NCBI RefSeq assembly: GCF_018860805.1
Contig: NZ_JAHKQR010000001.1
Location: 345,158-409,157 of the forward strand
DNA from: Aestuariibacter sp. A3R04
GTDB lineage: Bacteria; Pseudomonadota; Gammaproteobacteria; Enterobacterales; Alteromonadaceae
Length of the DNA stretch: 64,000 nucleotides
Reading direction: 5' to 3'
In this document: positions 50,790 through 59,660 of the stretch, piece after piece
How positions within the stretch are numbered: position 1 is the stretch's first letter
How the letters are laid out: the number at the start of each line of letters is the position of its first letter
Notes under the pieces: model-generated
The model's input: only the letters and a program-made list of their open reading frames with translations
The model's database searches: none
Told to the model about the DNA's origin: nothing
Made by a program: the position numbers and the translations under genes

Positions 50790-51543
50790 TGTTAAGTAGC
50801 GCAGCCAGTTCATTGACATCGCTGACGATATAATCGGGCTGTTGTGCCAGTGGGTAGAGCGCTTTACCGGGGCGAGTGATAAACGCGGTTTGTAAGCCCG
50901 CGGCTTTCGCGCCCGCAATATCCCAGCCATGGGCTGCCACCATGAGTGCCTCTTCTGGTTTTACACCGAGTTTTTCAAGCGCCCATGCATAGGATCGCAG
51001 GTCTGGCTTGTAAATTTCAATGTCTTCCACACTGTAACGCGCCTCGAAAAACGACATTAAACCTGCATTTTCAAACTGAGTTTTAACGCCAAAATTCGAC
51101 GAGTTGGTTAAGCTCACCAGCTTAAAGCCCTGGGCCTTGAGTGCGGTTAAGCCCTCTTTTACATCGCCGTGAGGAGGCAATTGCAGCAATGGAGTAACAA
51201 TGGCGGTTTTCGCTTGCTCTGGTGTAAGCGCAATGTCGTTAATATCGGCCACCATCATCAATGCAGCCACACCAATTTTTCCAAAATCGTGGTACTCACC
51301 TGTGGTAGTGGCAACCAGTGAATAATGCAGCATGGTTGAAAACCACAATGGTAGTAAGTCTTGCCTGCCGCCTAATGCGTCGCCTACAGACGTTCGCATA
51401 GAGGTCAAATCGAGCAGCGTTTCATTGACATCAAAAATGATTACTTTGGGTATTGGAAGAGAAGTATTTGCCAGCGTCTGTGGTACTGTGAAAACGGCCA
51501 TTAATAGCGCTATCGCCACTAAAGGTTTGCGAAATAAAGGCAT
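50776..51543 (-). CDS. Exported haloacid dehalogenase-like (type II) protein
   Basis: A 255-residue HAD protein. After a clear signal peptide (residues 1-25, ALLMAVFTVPQTLA) comes the nucleophile motif IIFDVNETLLDL, then VSLTNSSN, the Lys motif IYKPDLRSY and MVAAHGWDIAGAKAAG. This order matches L-2-haloacid dehalogenase type II proteins, which hydrolyse C-halogen bonds, but these are normally cytoplasmic; export is unusual. Substrate is unproven and a phosphatase role is possible. It diverges from a LysR gene across 111 bases, so that regulator probably controls it. Confidence 0.85.
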   Translation of the reverse strand: MPLFRKPLVAIALLMAVFTVPQTLANTSLPIPKVIIFDVNETLLDLTSMRTSVGDALGGRQDLLPLWFSTMLHYSLVATTTGEYHDFGKIGVAALMMVADINDIALTPEQAKTAIVTPLLQLPPHGDVKEGLTALKAQGFKLVSLTNSSNFGVKTQFENAGLMSFFEARYSVEDIEIYKPDLRSYAWALEKLGVKPEEALMVAAHGWDIAGAKAAGLQTAFITRPGKALYPLAQQPDYIVSDVNELAALLNSKTQ

Positions 51544-51654
51544 AAAATTTCCTGTTGTAGAAATACACGATAGACAAAATACAGTGTATTTCTTTGAAAT
51601 AGTTAAATGAAGGCCTGATAATTAAAACCTGTATTTAATTTTATTAAAGTGTTC

Positions 51655-52530
51655 ATGTATAGCCTTCGAGAATTAGAAACCTTTGTGGCAGTAGTTGAAA
51701 ATGGCGGCATTGTGTCAGCAGCGTCGGCGCTCAGGCTATCGCCAGCTACAGTGAGTTTGCGTTTGAGTAAGCTTGAAAAGGCACTAAAAACCGTGTTGGT
51801 ATTTCGCGATAGCAGAAAGTTGCAATTGTCTCCTGCGGGAGACGTGTTTTACCAGCGGGTAGGGCACATTCTTGATGCACTGAGTGAAGCCGAGCATCAG
51901 ATAGGCGCAAAAGGCAGCGATGTTCGAGGTAACTTGAGGGCCACTATGCCGCCGTGGGTGTTTTCCCGATTTGTTATGCCTAATCTGGCGCGCTTTGAGC
52001 AGGCTTATCCTGATTTAACTTTAGATTTCTTAATCAACGATCATTTTGTCAATGTTGTCGAAGATAAACAGGATGTTGCCATTCGGGTGGGAAAATTGGC
52101 TGATTCTGCCTTAGTGGCGCGAAAGCTTGTTAGCAACCATCGGTTGTTATGTGCGTCACCAGAATATATTGACCGCTTTGGTTTGCCTCGTTCGTTAGCA
52201 GACTTACACCATCATTACTGGGTGTGTTTACCTTGGCAACGACAGTTAAAGGTGACGGAGGGTGGGCGCACGTCTACGCTAAATGTGCGCACCCGTTTCA
52301 CGGTGTCGAATTCGGATAACATGACACAGGCGGTATTGGCTGGCCACGGAATAGGCATTAAATCGCTTATAGCGGTTAAAGATGAACTTGAGAGGGAAGC
52401 ACTGGTTGAGATTCTGCCCGGTTTACTGGCAGACAACGACGCCCCAGTTTGGTTTTTAAAACCGCAAAACAGCTTAGCCACCCGGAAAACAGATGTGTTT
52501 TTCGAGTTTATGAAAAGTGTTTTTCAGTAG
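51655..52530 (+). CDS. LysR-family transcriptional regulator
   Basis: A 291-residue regulator. The winged HTH is at residues 3-62 (LRELETFVAVVENGG, then ASALRLSPATVSLRLSKLEKA) and the substrate-binding domain covers about 90-290. The ATG was preferred over a GTG two codons upstream; neither has a strong ribosome binding site. It is divergent from the exported dehalogenase gene, the usual layout for a LysR activator and its target. The inducer is unknown. Confidence 0.92.
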   Translation: MYSLRELETFVAVVENGGIVSAASALRLSPATVSLRLSKLEKALKTVLVFRDSRKLQLSPAGDVFYQRVGHILDALSEAEHQIGAKGSDVRGNLRATMPPWVFSRFVMPNLARFEQAYPDLTLDFLINDHFVNVVEDKQDVAIRVGKLADSALVARKLVSNHRLLCASPEYIDRFGLPRSLADLHHHYWVCLPWQRQLKVTEGGRTSTLNVRTRFTVSNSDNMTQAVLAGHGIGIKSLIAVKDELEREALVEILPGLLADNDAPVWFLKPQNSLATRKTDVFFEFMKSVFQ

Positions 52531-52666
52531 GATGCTGACGTGTGCTATTTGCGCGGGGGCGACACTTGACATAGTGTGAGCGAATTGCAGTCATAGTGGC
52601 ACTGTCATCTACCAAAACTGAATGGCGTCTGTTACATTCTAGTTTAATGTAAAAGCAGGCAAATTC

Positions 52667-53782
52667 ATGGCGACATTTCAATACGATTATCTAGTTGTTG
52701 GGGCGGGGCTGTTTGGTGCTGTTTTTGCCCGTGAAGCCACGCAAACAGGTAAGCGGGTTCTGGTTATTGACAAGCGTTGCCATACCGGTGGCAATATCTA
52801 TTGCGAACAGATTGCAGGCATTAACGTCCACAAGTATGGCGCACATATCTTCCATACCAGTAACCAAGAGGTGTGGGATTACGTCAATCAATTTGTCAGC
52901 TTTAATCGTTATGTCAACTCACCGATAGCAAACTATCGCGGCAAGCTGTATAACCTGCCGTTCAACATGAACACCTTCTACCAATTGTGGGGCGTGACGA
53001 CACCCGATGAGGCCAAAGCTAAAATTGAAGAGCAGCGCGCACCGTTCAAACATCTCGACCCACAAAATTTAGAAGAACAAGCGTTATTCCTAGGCGGCAA
53101 AGATCTATACGAAACTCTGATAAAAGGCTATACCGAAAAGCAATGGGGACGACCAGCAACACAGATCCCAGCATTCATCATTAAGCGCCTGCCATTCCGT
53201 TTCACCTTTGATAACAACTACTTCAACGACTTGTATCAAGGTATCCCTAACGGTGGCTACAATGCCCTTACCAATGCTTTATTTGAGGGTGTAGAGGTGC
53301 GTACTGGCGTCAATTATTTTGAAAACAAAGCAGAATTAGATGGCCTGGCTGAACGTGTGCTTTATACGGGAAAAATAGACGAATTTTTCGATTGTAAACT
53401 AGGTCAGCTGGAGTATCGCAGTCTGCATTTTGAAACGGAAGTGTTAGAACGCGAGAACTTTCAGGGTAATGCGGTGGTAAACTACACTGAAAAATCAGTA
53501 CCTTACACACGTATTCTTGAGCACAAGCATTTCGAGTTTGGCACGCAGGAGAAAACCGTAGTAACCAGGGAATACCCCCACGAATTTAGTAAAGACAACG
53601 AACCTTACTACCCCATTAACGACAATGTTAATAACAGGTTGCTGGAACAATATAAAGCGCTTGCCAACGAGCCGGTATACCAGCAGAAGTACCTTTTTGG
53701 TGGTCGGCTAGCAGACTATAAATACTATGATATGGATGATACGATAGAGGCGGCATTGGCACTCACCAAGCGAGAGTTGTAA
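52667..53782 (+). CDS. glf: UDP-galactopyranose mutase
   Basis: A 371-residue flavoprotein that interconverts UDP-galactopyranose and UDP-galactofuranose. The FAD motif VVGAGLFGAVFAREA lies at residues 9-23, followed by the family blocks KRCHTGGNIY, HKYGAHIFHTSN and KGYTEKQWGRP and the C-terminal LFGGRLADYKYYDMDD. Length is typical. It stands alone between the LysR gene and the GH92 operon; a TTGACA occurs at 52566-52571 without a convincing -10. It implies galactofuranose in a surface polysaccharide whose other genes are not in this window. Confidence 0.96.
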   Translation: MATFQYDYLVVGAGLFGAVFAREATQTGKRVLVIDKRCHTGGNIYCEQIAGINVHKYGAHIFHTSNQEVWDYVNQFVSFNRYVNSPIANYRGKLYNLPFNMNTFYQLWGVTTPDEAKAKIEEQRAPFKHLDPQNLEEQALFLGGKDLYETLIKGYTEKQWGRPATQIPAFIIKRLPFRFTFDNNYFNDLYQGIPNGGYNALTNALFEGVEVRTGVNYFENKAELDGLAERVLYTGKIDEFFDCKLGQLEYRSLHFETEVLERENFQGNAVVNYTEKSVPYTRILEHKHFEFGTQEKTVVTREYPHEFSKDNEPYYPINDNVNNRLLEQYKALANEPVYQQKYLFGGRLADYKYYDMDDTIEAALALTKREL

Positions 53783-53890
53783 AATACAACGACAGCGCCA
53801 GCTTATATCGCAAGGTCACTATTGCTCGGCCTTTTCTGCCCGGTGATATACTCATAATTGGGGTAAAACAGTGTCGGTTAAGCCCTTGCG

Positions 53891-53921
53891 CCCAAAACAC
53901 AGTGATTGTCTGTGTCTTGGG
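53891..53921. other. Hairpin between glf and the GH92 operon
   Basis: CCCAA-A-ACACAG pairs with CTGTGT-C-TTGGG, 11 bp with one mismatch and a 7-base loop. It lies 13 bases beyond the end of the last GH92 gene and 109 beyond glf. No adjacent T run was seen, so it may protect 3' ends rather than terminate. Confidence 0.4.
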
Positions 53922-53933
53922 TCAATAGCCATA

Positions 53934-56141
53934 CTAGTGAAGCGTTAATTCACCGCCACCGGTGAGTTCATTGTGTGAAATAAACGGCGTGCGAAGGGGC
54001 TTGCCGTTGAAAGTATGCGCGCCATTACTACCTTTCTTTATCACCAGTTTTTTTCCTTCATAAATGTTGTCGTTCAGGGAAATAGTGATTTCAGAAAAAG
54101 ACGGGGTAAAAACGGCGTAGTCCATTACACCAGGACTAACTGGGTAAATCCCCATCATGCTGAAAACCAGCCAAGCAGACAATGTGCCTGTATCATCGTT
54201 GCCTGGAATACCGCCTGGAGTAGTCAGAAAGTGCTCGTTAATTAGCTCGTGCACACGCTCGCCAGTCCGGTATTCTTTGCCTTGTACAAAGTTATACAAG
54301 AAGGGGTAGGTGATATCGGGCTCGTTGGCCATGTCGAAATTACCTGTGTCGAAAGTGGCGTCCAGCGCCTCGATAAAGGCCTCTTCACCACCGAGTAAAC
54401 CTATTAACCCCGGAGTATCGAATGGCACGTAAAACCGGTAATTCCACGCGTTGCCCTCAATATAACCAGGGGCGGGTTCAAAGTTGCGACCAAGCTCAGG
54501 ATCATAAGGTGTCAACCATTCACCCTTGCGATTTTTAGGGCGTAGCATACCGGTTTTGCTGTCAAACAGGGTTTTGTATTTCATGGCTCTGTTTAGATAA
54601 CGCTGATGATCTTCTTGCTTACCCAAAACCCGGGCCAACTGCGCCAGGCTGAAATCCGCAACATAGTACTCCAGGCTGGTAGACACACTGCCGTCATAAG
54701 GACCTTCGTCGTCAAAAGGTACATAACCTAAAGCGAGATAGTCGGCGTTCTCCGGACGCAGCAGGTTGTCGTTCTTTTGGTCTGCGGCCCTTTGCATGGC
54801 GATGTAAGCGGCGTCTACATCAAAGTCTTGTATGCCCCGTAAATAGGTATCGGCAATCATAGCAGTGGCAGGGTCTCCTACCATCACTTCTGTTTCCATG
54901 CCGTACAGCTCCCACTTGGGCAGCCAGCCGCTTTCTTTTGCCATCGCAATGGCACTGTTTACCATTTCTTCTTGAAGCTCGGGGTACAACAAGCTCAAAA
55001 GAGGGTGAACGTTTCGGTTTGTATCCCACAGAGAATAAACGGTATAGCGGTTTTTGCCTCCGCTGTTGCCAACCCCATGCGCCCCGTTTAAGGGATAGTC
55101 GCCGTTTGCATCCTGAAAAATGTTTGGATGGATAAGCGTGTGATACAGGGCGGTGTAAAATTTAACTTTGTCGGCGTGTTCCCCCTTAACGTTTACTCTG
55201 TTTAAATAGCTGTCCCACGCCTTTTGGGCATTGACCTGGACGGTATTGAAATCAAACGCGGGTTGCTCGGTATCAAGGTTTGCCCTGGCATTCTCAATAC
55301 TGACAAATGAAATACCCACTTTAACCTGAATTTGCTCTCCTTGCCGGGTGTTGAAGCTGAACCAAGTGCCAACGTCATCGCCTGCCATCGGAGCGAGATA
55401 ATTGTGATACGGCTTGATGGTGTCGTTGTAGCTAATCCAGTCTGCCTCCACATTTTTATAGGCTGGCATACGCTTCCATACGCCGTAGCTTTCAGCAGGC
55501 TTGCTGAAACGGGCCACGAAGTATACTGGCCGCACATCTTCCGGGTGATAACAAAAGGTGCCTATGTTGCGCATACCCTCAATTTCCGTATTGGATACAA
55601 CCTTAACCATACCACCGGTTTCATTGGTTAACCCGAGTCCTAAATTCATCAGAATATGAGATTGTCCTTCTGGGAAGGTATAACGGCTTAATCCGGTTCT
55701 TAATGTACTGGTCACTTCTGCGGTAATACCGTATTTGTCCAACGTTGTACGGTAGTAGCCCGGCTTGGCAGTTTCGTTTGAATACGTTGTGCCGTATTCA
55801 CTGGCTTCAAGGGACAATTCCCCGGTGGTGGGCATAAGCAGCATCACCCCAGCTTCCGGACAACCCACACCGCTTAAATTTAAGTGACTAAAACCTGTTA
55901 AAAAACCATTCTCGCTGATGTATCCACGAGAATTCCAGGCATCGTCTTTTTTGGTCGGGTTGTGTTCACCGCCATGGGCAACATTGAACGGGGACACCGA
56001 GGCCAGGGCGTTGGGGTATTGTGCACCTGGATGGGTCGCACCGAAGTTCGAGGTGCCGATAAACGGGTCGACGTAGTCGCTGTTTCCGGCTATAGCAGAT
56101 GTTGTTATCAGCGCAGCAAGCGCCATCACTACGTACTTCAT
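53934..56141 (-). CDS. GH92 alpha-mannosidase, exported (copy 1)
   Basis: A 735-residue glycoside hydrolase of family 92, calcium-dependent exo-alpha-mannosidases acting on N-glycan or mannan ends. A signal peptide (residues 1-18, ALITTSAIA) precedes YVDPFIGTSNFGATHPGA. Further family motifs are FSHLNLSGVG, SLWDTNRNVHPL, ETEVMVGDPAT and GNDDTGTLSAWLVFSMMG, which includes the acidic catalytic region. It is the last gene of the operon, overlapping the second GH92 gene by four bases. Linkage preference cannot be read by eye. Confidence 0.94.
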   Translation of the reverse strand: MKYVVMALAALITTSAIAGNSDYVDPFIGTSNFGATHPGAQYPNALASVSPFNVAHGGEHNPTKKDDAWNSRGYISENGFLTGFSHLNLSGVGCPEAGVMLLMPTTGELSLEASEYGTTYSNETAKPGYYRTTLDKYGITAEVTSTLRTGLSRYTFPEGQSHILMNLGLGLTNETGGMVKVVSNTEIEGMRNIGTFCYHPEDVRPVYFVARFSKPAESYGVWKRMPAYKNVEADWISYNDTIKPYHNYLAPMAGDDVGTWFSFNTRQGEQIQVKVGISFVSIENARANLDTEQPAFDFNTVQVNAQKAWDSYLNRVNVKGEHADKVKFYTALYHTLIHPNIFQDANGDYPLNGAHGVGNSGGKNRYTVYSLWDTNRNVHPLLSLLYPELQEEMVNSAIAMAKESGWLPKWELYGMETEVMVGDPATAMIADTYLRGIQDFDVDAAYIAMQRAADQKNDNLLRPENADYLALGYVPFDDEGPYDGSVSTSLEYYVADFSLAQLARVLGKQEDHQRYLNRAMKYKTLFDSKTGMLRPKNRKGEWLTPYDPELGRNFEPAPGYIEGNAWNYRFYVPFDTPGLIGLLGGEEAFIEALDATFDTGNFDMANEPDITYPFLYNFVQGKEYRTGERVHELINEHFLTTPGGIPGNDDTGTLSAWLVFSMMGIYPVSPGVMDYAVFTPSFSEITISLNDNIYEGKKLVIKKGSNGAHTFNGKPLRTPFISHNELTGGGELTLH

Positions 56142-58354
56142 GGTTGATCACTCATAGTAAATTCAAGTACACCCCCCGCCATGACGTCGTCATGAGTAAG
56201 GATAAAGCCATTGAGCGGCTGACCATTGAGGGTTACGTTTGACACGTATACGTTTTCGTCAGACTGATTTTTGGTTCTGATAGAGAATACTTTACCGTTT
56301 TCAAGCTGCATATCTGCCGATACAACCGCCGGGCTGCCCAACACGTACTCGCCGGCGACAGGATCTACCGGGTAAAAGCCCAGTGCACTGAACAAATACC
56401 AAGCTGACATCTGCCCCGCGTCTTCATTGCCCGCTAATCCGTCTGGATTAGTGTGATACAAATCTCTCATCACCTGCCTGACGATTTGCTGGGTTTTGTG
56501 GCTTTGCCCCACGAACTGATATAAATACGGAACGTGATGGCTAGGCTCATTGCCGTGCACGTATTGGCCAATGGTACCGGATATCCATTCCGGAAAGTCA
56601 GACTCATCTTGCTGTGCATTAAACATAGCATCGAGTTTTTCTGCAAAAGAGGTTTCTCCCCCCATCAGACGAATAAGCCCGTGCACATCGTGAGGAACAA
56701 AAAAAGTGTATTGCCAGGCGTTTGCTTCACAGTAGTCTTCAGGGTGATAAGCATCTGGGTTAAAGGGCTCTCTGAAATCTCCCTGGTGACTTTTTGCGCG
56801 CATGAACCCCGTTTGAGCATCGAAATGATGGCGGTAATTTTGTGAGCGCAGCAAATAAGTCTCATAGATATCCTGTTTGCCAAGAGATTTTGCCAATTGA
56901 GCAATCGCCCAGTCATCATAGGCGTATTCCATGGTAAGCGACACGTTCCAACCGCCGTACTCGTAGGGTACGTAGCCTAAGCGTTGATAGTCATCCAAGC
57001 CAAACGCGGTTTGGGTGGCACTTTCTATTGCTGCATTTAAAATGATGTCGCCAGGCAAACCGTCGCGGTTTTTAAGGTACGCATCCACTAATACGGGAAC
57101 GGAGTGATAGCCCATCATCATGTCTGTTTCGTTACCCTGAAAAATCCAAACAGGTAAACGACCAAAAACGTCGTAGTGTTCCAGTAGCGTCTTCATCATC
57201 TCTTCATTTTGAGACGGGGAAACCAGGGTCTTCCACGGGTGCAGCGCGCGGAAAGTATCCCACAGCGAAAAGAAATCGTAGCGATACTCAGCTGCCGTGG
57301 TATGGATATTGCCATCCGGCCCCTTGTATTGCTTGTTGGCATCTGAATATACTCTGGGTGCCAAGGCGGCGTGATACATCGCCGTGTAGAACTGGGTCTT
57401 GGTTTCTTCTGACGCTTCTACATGAACCCGTGACAGCTCCTCTCGCCATGCCGATTCTGCTTCGGCGCGAACCATATCGAAGGTTTTGTCATTGCCTTCG
57501 CTTTTCAGGTTGGCTTTCGCATTTTCCACGCTCACTGAACTAATGGCCGTTCGGGCCGTAATGACTCGCGATTTGGACAGGTTAAACGCCGCTTCCAATA
57601 AAACCTGTTTGCCCGTTGCCGTGGGCCCGTTTATTGATTGGCTGCCGTTTTCCAGTATGTAGCTGGCAATAGGTTGAGAAAAGCGAGTGTAAAAGTATAC
57701 ACGCTGGTCGGTTGCCCAGCCGGTGGATTTGCGGTAGCCGGAAATAGTGTAATCGTCTTCCACGGTCAGTTGGGTGTCGAGGGTGCTGTCCCAGTTTCGA
57801 CTATAGCCGAGGTTTACACGTACGTAGCCCTCATTCGCCGTTTCAGGGAAACGGTAGCGCTGGAAGCCAGAGCGCAACCCTGCTGTGAGTGCAACATCGA
57901 TATTGTAGTCCTGAAGTGTTACCCGATAGTAACCTGGAGAAGCACTTTCCTGTTCATGGCTAAAATGAGAAACAATGGTGCCGTTGTCGGGGCCGCCTTC
58001 GGTTTCAACCCTGATGTAAGGTTTGGTCAATGGCATAAATGAAATGTCATACAGGTCACCTGCACCTGTTCCGGAAAGGTGTGTATGGCTAAACCCGGCA
58101 ATAATATTGTCAGGGTAAAAATAGCCTGCTATCCAATCCCAGCCAGTCCGACCATTGTCCGGACTCAGTTGTACCATTCCATAAGGCACAGTGGCACCGG
58201 GAAAGGTTTTCCCTTTGCCATCGGTGCCAATGAAGGGGTCAACATACGAGATTACATCCTCTTCCTTTGCGAGAGGATGTGACGCATCTTCTGGTGTGTG
58301 TTCACAGCCCGATAGAACAACAAGAAGCAGTGCGCCGGCCCAAATTTGCTTCAT
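56138..58354 (-). CDS. GH92 alpha-mannosidase, lipoprotein (copy 2)
   Basis: A 738-residue GH92 enzyme with a lipoprotein signal and lipobox LSGC. Motifs are YVDPFIGTDGKGKTFPGATV, FSHTHLSGTGAGD, FSLWDTFRALHP, NETDMMMGYHSV and GNEDAGQMSAWYLFSALGFY. Sequence differs clearly from the other two copies, so the three probably attack different mannose linkages or steps. It is coupled to the permease gene upstream by a one-base TAATG overlap. Confidence 0.94.
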   Translation of the reverse strand: MKQIWAGALLLVVLSGCEHTPEDASHPLAKEEDVISYVDPFIGTDGKGKTFPGATVPYGMVQLSPDNGRTGWDWIAGYFYPDNIIAGFSHTHLSGTGAGDLYDISFMPLTKPYIRVETEGGPDNGTIVSHFSHEQESASPGYYRVTLQDYNIDVALTAGLRSGFQRYRFPETANEGYVRVNLGYSRNWDSTLDTQLTVEDDYTISGYRKSTGWATDQRVYFYTRFSQPIASYILENGSQSINGPTATGKQVLLEAAFNLSKSRVITARTAISSVSVENAKANLKSEGNDKTFDMVRAEAESAWREELSRVHVEASEETKTQFYTAMYHAALAPRVYSDANKQYKGPDGNIHTTAAEYRYDFFSLWDTFRALHPWKTLVSPSQNEEMMKTLLEHYDVFGRLPVWIFQGNETDMMMGYHSVPVLVDAYLKNRDGLPGDIILNAAIESATQTAFGLDDYQRLGYVPYEYGGWNVSLTMEYAYDDWAIAQLAKSLGKQDIYETYLLRSQNYRHHFDAQTGFMRAKSHQGDFREPFNPDAYHPEDYCEANAWQYTFFVPHDVHGLIRLMGGETSFAEKLDAMFNAQQDESDFPEWISGTIGQYVHGNEPSHHVPYLYQFVGQSHKTQQIVRQVMRDLYHTNPDGLAGNEDAGQMSAWYLFSALGFYPVDPVAGEYVLGSPAVVSADMQLENGKVFSIRTKNQSDENVYVSNVTLNGQPLNGFILTHDDVMAGGVLEFTMSDQP

Positions 58355-59598
58355 TATTTATTGTCTCCCTGTTCTTGTCTGGCAAAACGGCTACTATTGA
58401 GGGCGTACCAGCCGATGTAAACATAGGCCAGTACGGGTACAAAGTAGCTTAATTGTACTGTTGAAATATCAGCCACAACCCCTTGGATCATGGGTAAAAT
58501 TGCACCGCCAACAATGGCCTGGCACAGCAGACCGGAACCGCGGCTGGTCAGTTCACCTAAACCGCGGATAGCCAATGAAAAAATAGTGGGGAACATGATG
58601 GAGTTGAAAAATCCAACTGCTATTACAGACCACATCGCCACCGCTCCGGTGGTTTGAGTTGTGGTAATAAGTAGTAGAATAGCCATTACAGCGTTACCGG
58701 CAAGCACGTAAGCCGGTTTTATATAACGGGTAAGTGCTGCACCTACAAAGCGACCAACCATTGCACCTCCCCAGTAATATGACACCATGGTACTGGCATC
58801 TTGCTGGCTCAAACCGGCAATGCGGGGGTCTGCAAAGTAATTTACCAGAAAACTGCCAATGGACACTTCTGCTCCCACGTACAAAAAGATGGCCAGGGCG
58901 CCGAGTACAAGGCCCTTGTGTTGCCAGACGCTTTGCTTGGTGTTCACGGTATTGGTTTCTTCATGAGTAATTTCTGGCAGTTTTAGAAACTTAAACGTGA
59001 ACGCAGTGATGAGCATCACTCCTGCCAGAAGCAAGTAAGGTAGCTGCACCGATTTTGCATCGACCTCGGTTTCCGCCACACTGGAAAAAATTAATGCCGC
59101 GCCAAACAAAGGACCAACGGTGTGCCCCAGTGAATTAATTGCCTGCGCCAGATTCAGACGGCTCGCTGCCGTTTTTTCAGGCCCTAATATGGCAACATAG
59201 GGGTTAGCCGAAACCTGCAGAGTGGCGACACCAGCAGCAAGAACAAATAGTCCCAAAAGAAAGATGGCGTATATTCCCAGCTCTGCCGCTGGATAGAACA
59301 TGGCACAGCCTGCGGCAATGGTACACAGGCCGGTGATAATACCGCGTAAATAGCCAATTTTTTCTAACAGTTTTCCGGCGAAGGGAGATACCACAAAATA
59401 CGCGCCAAAAAAGCAAAATTGCACCAACATCGCCTGAGTGTAATTTAACGAAAATGATGCTTTCAGGTGTGGAATGAGAATATCGTTCAGGGCTGTAATA
59501 AAGCCCCAGATAAAAAAGAGGGTGGTCATGGCGGCAAATGCAAAGTGACTTGCATTGCCCTTACTGGTTACCGGAGTACTTCCTGGAATAGCGGCCAT
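58354..59598 (-). CDS. MFS sugar permease (FucP/glucose-galactose type)
   Basis: A 414-residue inner-membrane permease with twelve helices. Family blocks are FFIWGFITALNDILIPHLK (about residues 27-45), QFCFFGAYFVVSPFAGKLLEKIGY and VSANPYVAILGP with RLNLAQAINSLGHTVGP. This is the FucP/GluP/NagP group, which imports fucose, glucose, mannose or GlcNAc with protons. With mannosidases and a GlcNAc-pathway arm beside it, mannose or GlcNAc are the likely cargo. It lies within the GH92 operon, 62 bases after the third GH92 gene. Confidence 0.93.
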   Translation of the reverse strand: MAAIPGSTPVTSKGNASHFAFAAMTTLFFIWGFITALNDILIPHLKASFSLNYTQAMLVQFCFFGAYFVVSPFAGKLLEKIGYLRGIITGLCTIAAGCAMFYPAAELGIYAIFLLGLFVLAAGVATLQVSANPYVAILGPEKTAASRLNLAQAINSLGHTVGPLFGAALIFSSVAETEVDAKSVQLPYLLLAGVMLITAFTFKFLKLPEITHEETNTVNTKQSVWQHKGLVLGALAIFLYVGAEVSIGSFLVNYFADPRIAGLSQQDASTMVSYYWGGAMVGRFVGAALTRYIKPAYVLAGNAVMAILLLITTTQTTGAVAMWSVIAVGFFNSIMFPTIFSLAIRGLGELTSRGSGLLCQAIVGGAILPMIQGVVADISTVQLSYFVPVLAYVYIGWYALNSSRFARQEQGDNK

Positions 59599-59660
59599 AA
59601 TAATCTCACTTGCTGTGGCGCGATCTGATTGTTAGATCGCGCATTACTTAATGGGTTGGT

